A stretch of DNA of 5,153 bases, taken from assembly GCA_002455755.1 (NCBI GenBank), contig DKLL01000112.1, forward strand, positions 16,863 through 22,015, written 5' to 3'. The stretch comes from Acinetobacter sp. UBA6641 (GTDB lineage: Bacteria > Pseudomonadota > Gammaproteobacteria > Pseudomonadales > Moraxellaceae). A model generated the notes under the pieces. It did not search any database. It saw only the letters and a program-made list of their open reading frames with translations, and was not told where the DNA came from. The position numbers were made by a program, and so were the translations under genes. Below are positions 1 through 5,153 of this stretch, in pieces. Each line of letters opens with the position of its first letter. Positions within the stretch are counted from its first letter, which is position 1.

Positions 1-522
1 GCGTATGTTGAAGCCTTGATTCAAGCCAAATTAATTTTTGAAGATATTGAAGGCAATCTGGTTTCCCCTGCACCAAATTCGGAAGATCATAACCAGCTGG
101 TAGTGCTTGCCGCTCCGGTAATGCAGAGTCTGGAACGTTATTATATGACCTTAGCTTTAATCACCCAACGTGGTTCAGGCAATATTACGACCCGACAGGT
201 AGAAGAGCTCAGTCATCTGGTCGGTCAGCGTCTGTCGGTACTGTATGAGTTCAACTCACCGGAGTTTTTTGATAAATCACTGTTCCAGAGTTTTATTAAA
301 GTACTGACCCAGCAGGGTTATATCCGCAACAATGAAGATAACGCCATTGTGTTTGACGAGAACTTCCAGAACATGGCTCAGTACGCCAACCTTGTGCTGG
401 ATGATGTGACCTTGCAGATGCTTCAGTACATTACCACTTTCAGTGATGAAGAGCTGAAAGAAGCGTTGGATGCGGTTGCAGCGCAGCAGGCAAAACGCCG
501 TTTGAAACGCAAGAAGAAATAA
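1..522 (+). CDS. plsB: Glycerol-3-phosphate 1-O-acyltransferase PlsB, C-terminal part (5' end outside window)
   Basis: PlsB transfers an acyl chain to position 1 of sn-glycerol-3-phosphate at the inner membrane, the first step of phospholipid synthesis. The frame is open from base 1 and gives 173 residues ending at TAA. The identification rests on the C-terminal region, which closely matches my recollection of E. coli PlsB: QRLSVL at visible residues 76-81, NSPEFFDK at 85-92 and QQGYI at 104-108. The acyltransferase HX4D motif lies in the missing upstream part, so catalytic integrity cannot be judged. E. coli PlsB is about 807 residues, so only roughly the last fifth is present. The protein ends in a very basic tail (AKRRLKRKKK, 164-173), which could touch the membrane surface or nucleic acid; that role is inference. 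The TTG at 16 is an internal Leu codon, not a start. The first palindrome of the downstream repeat cluster begins 15 bases after the stop. Confidence 0.93.
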   Translation, partial: AYVEALIQAKLIFEDIEGNLVSPAPNSEDHNQLVVLAAPVMQSLERYYMTLALITQRGSGNITTRQVEELSHLVGQRLSVLYEFNSPEFFDKSLFQSFIKVLTQQGYIRNNEDNAIVFDENFQNMAQYANLVLDDVTLQMLQYITTFSDEELKEALDAVAAQQAKRRLKRKKK

Positions 523-537
523 TCTTCCTTCTCTGTT

Positions 538-568
538 CCCTCTCCTTTTAGGAGAGGGCTAGGGAGAG
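538..568. repeat. Palindromic repeat module A (three-arm GA/CT-rich element)
   Basis: CCCTCTCC (538-545) and GGAGAGGG (551-558) form a perfect 8-bp inverted repeat around the loop TTTTA. A third arm, GGGAGAG (562-568), follows after CTA and partly repeats the right arm. It can pair with the left arm instead, or with ACTCTCC at 579-585 (GGAGAGT 563-569 against 579-585, 7 bp, 9-base loop). No T-run follows on the plus strand, so this is a poor intrinsic terminator for plsB, although the hairpin could protect the mRNA 3' end. It looks like a dispersed intergenic palindrome (REP-like). I cannot count genome copies from this window. Confidence 0.6.
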
Positions 569-578
569 TCTGTTAAAT

Positions 579-640
579 ACTCTCCTGAGCTATAGATAAA
601 ATACTGCTTTAGATCTAGCGCAAGTGAGGGCTAGGGAGAG
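579..640. repeat. Degenerate second copy of module A with a long spacer
   Basis: The 15-mer GAGGGCTAGGGAGAG at 554-568 recurs exactly at 626-640, a spacing of 72 bases. Upstream, CTCTCC (580-585) can pair with GGAGAG (635-640), so the stretch resembles module A with its short loop replaced by about 40 AT-rich bases. That spacer holds its own imperfect inverted repeat, GCTATAGAT (589-597) against ATCTAGC (613-619), and the 8-bp palindrome TAGATCTA (610-617). The exact direct repeat is seen directly. Reading the whole stretch as a decayed or interrupted copy is inference. Confidence 0.45.
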
Positions 641-647
641 ATTGATT

Positions 648-683
648 AAAAAACCCTCCTAACCTCCTCCCATAGGGAGGAGG
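648..683 (-). terminator. Probable rho-independent terminator of the epimerase gene, made from a palindromic repeat (module B)
   Basis: CCTCCTCCC (663-671) and GGGAGGAGG (675-683) form a perfect 9-bp stem with the loop ATA. On the minus strand it begins 23 bases after the epimerase stop. It is followed there by TT, a third arm AGGAGGG (654-660), and six T (A-run 648-653 on the plus strand). The third arm can replace the right arm: 655-660 pairs with 678-683, placing a shorter 6-bp hairpin one base from the T-run, a normal terminator geometry. No T-run follows on the plus strand, so termination would act on minus-strand transcription. The pyrimidine-purine-purine arm order repeats module A in inverted orientation. 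Confidence 0.55.
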
Positions 684-706
684 AACTTCAAATATAAGAG
701 TGACAT

Positions 707-1513
707 TCACTCCACCTTTAACAATTCTGCATAATCCCCAAAACAATCCTCATGCTCTAACTGAAATCCAGTTTCAAGCATTCGCGTCGCATAAATCCGT
801 TTTCCAGATTCCTTCTGGCTTTGCAAAACCAGTTTCGGTAAATCCAATTGCCATTGAAACCACTGAATCACTTCATGTAAAGGCACAGGCTGATTATTGG
901 TGACAATATAAGATTTTTCAGGATGTTCCACGTGAATCAATTGCGCAAGAAATCGGGTCAGATCATCAATATGAATCCGGTTAGACCAGTGAATTTGAGG
1001 ATAGCTTTGGGTCGTTTCAGCCAGCTTGATCATCCTTGCCACAGACGTGCCATAAATTCCTGCAGGTCGAATGATTATGCAGCGCTCGGCAAATGCCTGC
1101 TGGTAAAGTTGCTCCATTTTCCAGAGCAATCTCCCCTGCTCATCCACAGGCCGAAGAACAGATTCATCATCAATGTACCCACCAACATTTCCACCATAAA
1201 CCCGGGTCGAGGACACCACCACAATGCTTTGCACCGGATGCTGTTTTAAGGCATTTACAATGGGCTGAACCGAATCGACATAGGTCTGCTGATAGCCTTG
1301 CACCGTGCTTTGTGATGGCGACAATAAAACATAGACCCAATCTATGGGCGGGAGATGCGTTAAATCCAGCTGATGCACATCCTGAATCAGATGAGTTGCA
1401 TAGGCATCGGTTTTCGGACTTTGGCTGATTGTGGTAATTTGGTGCCCTTGCTGAAATAATTGTTTGGCAACCCGGGTAGATGTTTTACCATAACCTATAA
1501 ATAATATATGCAT
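707..1513 (-). CDS. YeeZ-like NAD(P)-binding epimerase/dehydratase-family protein (atypical extended SDR)
   Basis: This 268-residue soluble protein has a Rossmann fold. A glycine-rich dinucleotide loop lies at the N terminus (HILFIGYGKTSTRVA, residues 2-16), then SSTRVYG (101-107), RPAGIYG (149-155), NRIHIDDL (178-185) and RMLETGFQ near the C terminus (244-251). The order and the C-terminal signature resemble E. coli YeeZ, a protein of unknown substrate in the NAD-dependent epimerase/dehydratase family. The catalytic YxxxK of true extended SDRs is not intact: the aligned segment reads RLLWK (128-132), with Arg in the Tyr position and Lys132 kept. YeeZ, as I recall it, also lacks this tyrosine, so the trait seems to belong to the subfamily rather than to damage here. 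The activity may be binding or a different chemistry. The ATG is supported by AGGTG (complement of 1518-1522) four bases upstream. The gene is divergent from recG and ends before a likely terminator at 648-683. Gene family is fairly sure, substrate unknown. Confidence 0.85.
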   Translation of the reverse strand: MHILFIGYGKTSTRVAKQLFQQGHQITTISQSPKTDAYATHLIQDVHQLDLTHLPPIDWVYVLLSPSQSTVQGYQQTYVDSVQPIVNALKQHPVQSIVVVSSTRVYGGNVGGYIDDESVLRPVDEQGRLLWKMEQLYQQAFAERCIIIRPAGIYGTSVARMIKLAETTQSYPQIHWSNRIHIDDLTRFLAQLIHVEHPEKSYIVTNNQPVPLHEVIQWFQWQLDLPKLVLQSQKESGKRIYATRMLETGFQLEHEDCFGDYAELLKVE

Positions 1514-1548
1514 TAAGCACCTGATGATTTAACTCAAGTTGAGGGGAC
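1514..1548. promoter_or_regulatory. 35-bp divergent intergenic region with both ribosome binding sites
   Basis: The gap holds CACCT (1518-1522, AGGTG on the minus strand) for the epimerase and GAGGGGA (1541-1547) just before the recG ATG. It is too short for two full promoters, so each promoter must extend into the opposite gene's 5' coding end. An AT-rich stretch at 1496-1509, inside the start of the epimerase gene, contains TATAAA (1496-1501), which could serve as a -10 for recG, but I see no good -35 at the right distance. A second option, TTGGCA (1464-1469) with TACCAT (1486-1491) and a 16-base spacer, is also weak. I do not assign a transcription start for either gene. Confidence 0.4.
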
Positions 1549-3594
1549 ATGGCTGCAGTCCATCAATTGCAAGGGGTAGGAACTGCCTCTGCCGCATTAC
1601 TGGAAAAACTGAATATCTTTAGCACAGATGATTTACTGTTTCATCTGCCGCGTGATTATGAAGATCGTAGCACGATCATTCCCATGAACCAATTGGTCGT
1701 GGGGCGCAGCTATTTGCTGGAAGGTATTGTTAAAGGGGTCGATTTCCCCCCCGGTAAGCGCAAATCCATGGCCATACAGCTACAGGATGATTTCGGCAAA
1801 GTCACCTTGCGTTTTTATCATGTTTATAAAGCCCTGACCGATCGTGCCAAAGTCGGCAACCAGTTACGCGTCTTTGGTGAAGTTCGCGTCGGTGCACGTG
1901 GCTTGGAACTGTATCATCCTGAAATTCAGCTCATCACTGAACATACGCCGTTGCCGAAAACCCAGCTCACTGCGATTTATCCTGCAACCGATGGTTTAAC
2001 CCAGCCCAAACTGCGTGAATATGTCAAACAGGCACTGAAACAGCACAGCGATGACCTGCCCGAATTATTGCCGGAAAAATTCACCAATGGTTATGCCCTG
2101 AAACAGGCACTTGAGTATATTCATGAACCACCACTGAATGCCAATATGCTACAGCTGGCCCAAGGTTCTCATCCGGCCCAGCAGCGGCTGATTTTTGAAG
2201 AGCTGGTGGCGCATCAGATCAGTCTGCTCTCACGGCGTGCCTATATCCAGCAGATTGCCGCCCCATCTTTTAGCCCAAGTAAGAATTTTGCCAAACAGTT
2301 ATTGGACAGTTTGCCGTTTAGCCTGACTGGTGCACAAAAACGGGTCTCCAAGGAAATTGTGCAGGACTTGAAACAGAACAAACCGATGCTGCGTCTGGTT
2401 CAGGGCGATGTCGGTGCCGGTAAAACCCTGGTGGCTGGCGTTGCCGCCTGTCATGCACTGGAAGAAGGCTGGCAAGTGGCACTGATGGCACCGACGGAAA
2501 TTCTGGCGGAGCAGCATTACCTGAATTTTAAAAAATGGTTTGAACCTTTAGGCCTGAATGTGTCTTGGCTTTCAGGCAAGCAGAAAGGCAAAGCCCGTAC
2601 AGCGGCCGAGCAAACGATTAAGCAAGGCACTGCCAATCTGGTGGTGGGTACCCATGCCCTGTTTCAGGAAAATGTCGAGTTCAGCAAACTCGGTCTGGTG
2701 ATTATTGACGAACAACATCGCTTTGGGGTCGATCAACGGCTGGCGCTTCGTAATAAAGGCGTTAACAACATGACCCCGCATCAACTGGTGATGACTGCTA
2801 CTCCGATTCCACGCACGCTGGCCATGTCTGCTTATGGCGATCTGGACACCTCGGTGATTGACGAACTGCCGCCTGGTCGTACTCCGATTCAGACCGTCAC
2901 CATCCCCTTGGATCGCCGCGAAGAGGTGCTCAGCCGAATTGCCAGCAATTGCGCCGAAGGCAAACAGGCTTACTGGGTCTGCACTTTGGTGGAACAATCG
3001 GAAACGCTGGATGCGCAGGCGGCTGAGGCGACTTATCAGGAAATTAAGCAACGCTTTCCCCAGCTCAACATTGGTCTGGTGCATGGCAAGATGAAAGCCG
3101 ATGAGAAACAGGCGGTGATGCAGCAGTTTAAAGACAATCAGTTGCAACTCTTGATTGCCACTACCGTGATTGAAGTCGGTGTGGATGTACCAAATGCATC
3201 CATCATGGTAATTGAAAATGCCGAGCGTCTGGGACTTTCCCAGTTGCATCAGCTTCGTGGTCGTGTTGGCCGAGGTGCGACTGCCAGTTTTTGTGCCTTG
3301 CTATATAAAAATCCGCTTTCGCAAAATGGACAGGAACGGCTGCGGATTATGCGTGAAACCAATGACGGTTTTATCATTGCCGAAAAAGATCTGGAAATTC
3401 GCGGCCCGGGTGAGTTGCTGGGTACCAAGCAAACCGGAGATATGGGTTTTCGCGTGGCCAAGCTGGAACGCGATGATCATCTGCTGAATCAGGCGCATTA
3501 TGTTGCGCAGCAAATTCTCAAAGATTATCCGGAAAATGCCGAAGCCTTGTTAAAACGCTGGCTGCCGGAGGCACCACGCTATGCCTATGTGTAA
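1549..3594 (+). CDS. recG: ATP-dependent DNA helicase RecG
   Basis: RecG is a cytoplasmic superfamily 2 translocase that drives branch migration of Holliday junctions and regresses stalled replication forks. The 681 residues are close to the 693 of E. coli RecG, so the gene is complete. The N-terminal part (about 1-240) carries the helix-hairpin-like LQGVGTASAALLEKLNI (7-23), HLPRDYEDR (32-40) and the OB-fold wedge region that grips the branch point. The motor follows: Walker A GDVGAGKT (286-293), motif Ia APTEILAEQH (314-323), motif II DEQH (387-390), motif III TATPIPRT (416-423), motif V ATTVIEVGVDVPNA (537-550) and motif VI QLHQLRGRVGRG (565-576). The translocation (TRG) segment spans about 608-630. 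All key residues are present. The ATG is the first possible start, because TGA (1540-1542) lies two codons upstream in frame, and GAGGGGA (1541-1547) supplies the ribosome binding site. It is divergent from the epimerase and is followed after 18 bases by a small gene, which suggests cotranscription. Confidence 0.98.
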   Translation: MAAVHQLQGVGTASAALLEKLNIFSTDDLLFHLPRDYEDRSTIIPMNQLVVGRSYLLEGIVKGVDFPPGKRKSMAIQLQDDFGKVTLRFYHVYKALTDRAKVGNQLRVFGEVRVGARGLELYHPEIQLITEHTPLPKTQLTAIYPATDGLTQPKLREYVKQALKQHSDDLPELLPEKFTNGYALKQALEYIHEPPLNANMLQLAQGSHPAQQRLIFEELVAHQISLLSRRAYIQQIAAPSFSPSKNFAKQLLDSLPFSLTGAQKRVSKEIVQDLKQNKPMLRLVQGDVGAGKTLVAGVAACHALEEGWQVALMAPTEILAEQHYLNFKKWFEPLGLNVSWLSGKQKGKARTAAEQTIKQGTANLVVGTHALFQENVEFSKLGLVIIDEQHRFGVDQRLALRNKGVNNMTPHQLVMTATPIPRTLAMSAYGDLDTSVIDELPPGRTPIQTVTIPLDRREEVLSRIASNCAEGKQAYWVCTLVEQSETLDAQAAEATYQEIKQRFPQLNIGLVHGKMKADEKQAVMQQFKDNQLQLLIATTVIEVGVDVPNASIMVIENAERLGLSQLHQLRGRVGRGATASFCALLYKNPLSQNGQERLRIMRETNDGFIIAEKDLEIRGPGELLGTKQTGDMGFRVAKLERDDHLLNQAHYVAQQILKDYPENAEALLKRWLPEAPRYAYV

Positions 3595-3612
3595 ATAATA
3601 AGGAAAAATAAC

Positions 3613-4011
3613 ATGACACAAGATATTCCCGTTCCATTCGATTCAGAGTTTCAATCGCCAATTCCAGATATCTGGAGAAATACAATCGTTCAAATTGTCG
3701 AGGCTTTTAAAGATAAAGATTTTGCTCGCCTACGTACAATTCCAAATGTTGAATTGATTGACATTAAATATGCTGCTGAAATTGCCAAAAATATTGATCA
3801 TTATGGTGCTCATCTTGTCAGCTTGCCTGAGGAATCATGGGATTCTTCTGTATGCTTCTATCAAGGCAAACATAATGGAAATCATTTTTGGGTGGCGATT
3901 GTTGACCTGTTTACAGAGGAAGAAAGTCCTAGTGATTTAATTATTAACCTTCGAATTTATAAACATGATGATCATTATACTTATGAAATAATTGATATCT
4001 ACGTACCATAA
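3613..4011 (+). CDS. Small acidic hypothetical protein, AT-rich gene between recG and comF
   Basis: I do not recognise a function for this 132-residue protein. It has no signal peptide, membrane helix or enzyme motif that I can identify. It is strongly acidic: 23 Asp/Glu against 10 Lys/Arg. Features include a predicted helix around WRNTIVQIVEAFKDKDFARL (21-40), LPEESWD (71-77), and a motif-like DLFTEEESPSDL (98-109) followed by alternating hydrophobic, strand-like sequence to the end. The last segment resembles a small uncharacterised domain family that I recall only vaguely (perhaps DUF7668). An immunity-type or nucleotide-independent binding protein is possible but unsupported. Translation is credible: AGGA at 3601-3604 sits eight bases before the ATG. 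The 18-base gap after recG suggests a shared mRNA. By hand count its GC is 137/399 (34%), while sampled 60-base blocks are 65% and 43% in recG and 53% and 43% in comF. That contrast hints at later acquisition. Confidence 0.75.
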   Translation: MTQDIPVPFDSEFQSPIPDIWRNTIVQIVEAFKDKDFARLRTIPNVELIDIKYAAEIAKNIDHYGAHLVSLPEESWDSSVCFYQGKHNGNHFWVAIVDLFTEEESPSDLIINLRIYKHDDHYTYEIIDIYVP

Positions 4012-4048
4012 AAGACCAATCATAAAATCAGTAAAACAATAAAATACT

Positions 4049-4681
4049 ATGCTCCAATTCATCAATCAACTGCTTTACCAAGGTGTGCAAAGTATTTCCC
4101 CTTGCCTGCTCTGCGGAATCGACCGACAGCAACACCATTCACTTTGTACAGATTGCTGGCAGCAATTGCCCTGGTTGAAACAGAGCATTCAGCGACAGGA
4201 AATGCAGATTCAGGTGGCCTGTCATTATGACTATCCAATGGATCGTATCATTCAGAAATTCAAATATGAACAGCAATTGCATTTTCAGCAATTGCTTGCA
4301 GGAACTTTAATCCAACTTCGATTGCCCAAAATTCAGGCCATTGTGCCAATGCCCATTTCCAATCAACGGCTGGCCGAACGCGGCTATAACCAGTCTTTGC
4401 TGGTGGCAAATATCCTGGCAAAACAGTTGAATATTCCAGTCTGGCAACCGGTTGCGCGACTGGCTCAACATTCGCAAAAAGGCTTGAGCCGTATCGAACG
4501 GCTTGACCAGATTGATCAGCAATTCAGGATAGCAGCAACGTCCAAAGTCCGTTACCGCAAGGTACTGATGCTGGATGATGTGGTCACGACCGGCAGTTCA
4601 CTACATGCCTTAAAAACCAAGTTAGACGAATTAGGCTGTCAGCAAATCTATGCCGCCTGTATAGCCAGTGCAGAGATTTAA
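4049..4681 (+). CDS. comF: ComF-family protein (zinc finger plus phosphoribosyltransferase-like domain)
   Basis: ComF/ComFC/GntX-family proteins are cytoplasmic and needed for natural transformation in several bacteria, where they are thought to act on single-stranded DNA entering the cell. The 210 residues hold a four-cysteine zinc ribbon (C19, C22, C33, C36), the family segment IVPMPISNQRLAERGYNQ (98-115), and the PRPP-loop signature LMLDDVVTTGSS (173-184) with the acidic pair D176-D177. Length and domain order are normal for the family, and nothing is broken. The ATG is the first in frame after TAA (4040-4042). No Shine-Dalgarno-like sequence precedes it; the upstream 37 bases are A-rich, so translation may be weak or coupled. 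It lies downstream of recG and the acidic gene on the same strand. Naming caution: in Acinetobacter baylyi the name comF has been used for an unrelated pilin-like competence factor. Confidence 0.93.
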   Translation: MLQFINQLLYQGVQSISPCLLCGIDRQQHHSLCTDCWQQLPWLKQSIQRQEMQIQVACHYDYPMDRIIQKFKYEQQLHFQQLLAGTLIQLRLPKIQAIVPMPISNQRLAERGYNQSLLVANILAKQLNIPVWQPVARLAQHSQKGLSRIERLDQIDQQFRIAATSKVRYRKVLMLDDVVTTGSSLHALKTKLDELGCQQIYAACIASAEI

Positions 4682-4715
4682 AGGCAGGAAAGGAAGTCTG
4701 CTGATTTCCCCTATC

Positions 4716-4761
4716 TCCTGGCAGAAGCCTATGCTCATCCTTGCCGGGAAGAGTTTATTTT
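4716..4761 (+). terminator. Possible weak terminator after comF
   Basis: TCCTGGCAG (4716-4724) can pair with TTGCCGGGA (4741-4749) over nine positions, two of them G-U, leaving a 16-base loop. The T-rich tract TTTATTTT (4754-4761) follows four bases later on the plus strand. The long loop and the gap before the T-tract make it imperfect. It lies between the convergent comF and Nudix genes, where a terminator is expected. No comparable T-tract exists on the minus strand side, so a Nudix terminator is not seen here. Confidence 0.35.
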
Positions 4762-4766
4762 ATCCA

Positions 4767-5153
4767 TCAGGACATGGTGCTTTCTGTTAAAAACCGCTTC
4801 ACCCAGGGCATGACTATTTCACGGGTTAAAGGTGCCAGTGGGGTGGTTTTATCCTCTAAATCCACCCAATTCATTTCGGCAATTTCAGCTGCAATTCTCG
4901 GAACGTGATCTAAAGTTACATGATAAACATAACTGACCAGTCGGTGATCGGGTTCATTGGCGGTCGCCGTTTCAAAACGCCCAACAAATTGTTGAATTGA
5001 AGCCTGACAGCCAATTTCCTCCTGAATTTCACGCAGCATGGTCACTTCAGGGGGCTCATTCGGTTCCAGCTTGCCACCCACCTGCATAAAGCATGACGTA
5101 TCACGTTTACGCACCACCAAAAGCTGGTGTTGATCATTTAAAATAATTGCCGC
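4767..5153 (-). CDS. Nudix hydrolase (N-terminal end outside window)
   Basis: Nudix enzymes hydrolyse nucleoside diphosphates linked to another group, using divalent metal. The minus-strand frame is open to the window edge and gives 128 visible residues. The Nudix box (GX5EX7REUXEEXGU) is complete at 5007-5075: G27 and E33, then REIQEEIGC at 41-49, with the metal-binding glutamates E42, E45 and E46 present. Before it, LLVVRKRD (11-18) and FMQVGGKLE (22-30) are typical of MutT-like members. Most members of this size are 130-150 residues, so probably only a few N-terminal residues and the start codon are missing. The TTG at 5118-5120 is an internal Leu, because the family's first strand (AAIILNDQHQLLVV) continues upstream of it. 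The substrate cannot be told from sequence: oxidised dNTP cleaning is only one option. It ends convergently, 85 bases from the comF stop. Confidence 0.9.
   Translation of the reverse strand, partial: AAIILNDQHQLLVVRKRDTSCFMQVGGKLEPNEPPEVTMLREIQEEIGCQASIQQFVGRFETATANEPDHRLVSYVYHVTLDHVPRIAAEIAEMNWVDLEDKTTPLAPLTREIVMPWVKRFLTESTMS

Noticed and set aside
538..558. Rho-independent terminator for plsB
   Set aside because: The hairpin is good, but no T-run follows on the plus strand; the next bases are CTAGGGAGAG.
538..683. CRISPR array
   Set aside because: There are only two exact repeat copies of 15 bases, with unequal architecture and no regular spacers or cas genes.
700..903. Plus-strand frame of 67 codons beginning near the repeat cluster
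   Set aside because: It overlaps the 3' end of the epimerase in antisense and has no domain. GGAGGAGG at 676-683 could mimic a ribosome binding site but belongs to the palindrome and is too far from position 700.
923..1428. Two overlapping plus-strand open frames opposite the epimerase gene
   Set aside because: They are His/Pro/Arg-rich with no family resemblance, lie antisense to a well-supported gene, and lack convincing ribosome binding sites.
2572..3249. Long open frame on the minus strand (225 codons) inside recG
   Set aside because: It is antisense to the conserved helicase motifs of recG, shows no recognisable domain, and its sequence reads as a shadow of the coding strand.
3613..4011. 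Insertion sequence or integrated element carrying the AT-rich gene
   Set aside because: I see no terminal inverted repeats, target duplication, transposase or integrase around it. The AT-rich DNA is limited to the gene and its short flank.
4160..4295. Three copies of CAGCAATTGC (4160, 4271, 4286), containing the palindrome GCAATTGC, as a possible uptake or binding signal
   Set aside because: All three are in the same codon frame and encode Gln-Gln-Leu, so repeated residues and codon preference explain them. I know of no such uptake sequence in Acinetobacter.

Overview
The window is ordinary bacterial chromosome. It most likely comes from Acinetobacter or a close relative in the Moraxellaceae. 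This is inferred from the protein style, the moderate GC content, and the gene set: a plsB 3' end, a YeeZ-like epimerase, recG, and a ComF-family gene followed by a Nudix gene. No marker gene proves the genus. There is no tRNA, rRNA, CRISPR array, insertion sequence or phage gene.

Layout from left to right. Positions 1-522 (+) are the 3' end of plsB, the membrane glycerol-3-phosphate acyltransferase. Positions 523-706 carry no gene. This gap between convergent genes holds a small cluster of purine/pyrimidine palindromes, one of which also looks like the terminator of the gene to its right. Positions 707-1513 (-) encode a YeeZ-like NAD(P)-binding epimerase-family protein that lacks the usual catalytic tyrosine. 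Only 35 bp separate it from the divergent recG (1549-3594, +), a complete ATP-dependent branch-migration helicase. Eighteen bases after recG comes a small acidic hypothetical protein (3613-4011, +) whose DNA is markedly AT-rich. After a further 37-base gap comes a ComF-family zinc-finger/phosphoribosyltransferase protein (4049-4681, +). A possible weak terminator lies downstream, facing the 3' end of a convergent Nudix hydrolase gene (4767-5153, -) that runs off the right edge.

How the genes may work together: recG, the small acidic gene and comF lie on one strand with short gaps and could share a transcript. RecG remodels recombination and fork intermediates, and ComF-family proteins act in DNA uptake during natural transformation. 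A link to recombination of imported DNA is therefore plausible but only inferred. plsB, the epimerase gene and the Nudix gene are separate units.

I found no convincing new biological system. The two items most worth a second look are the palindrome cluster at 538-683, whose modules share a three-arm design in opposite orientations, and the AT-rich acidic gene between recG and comF.
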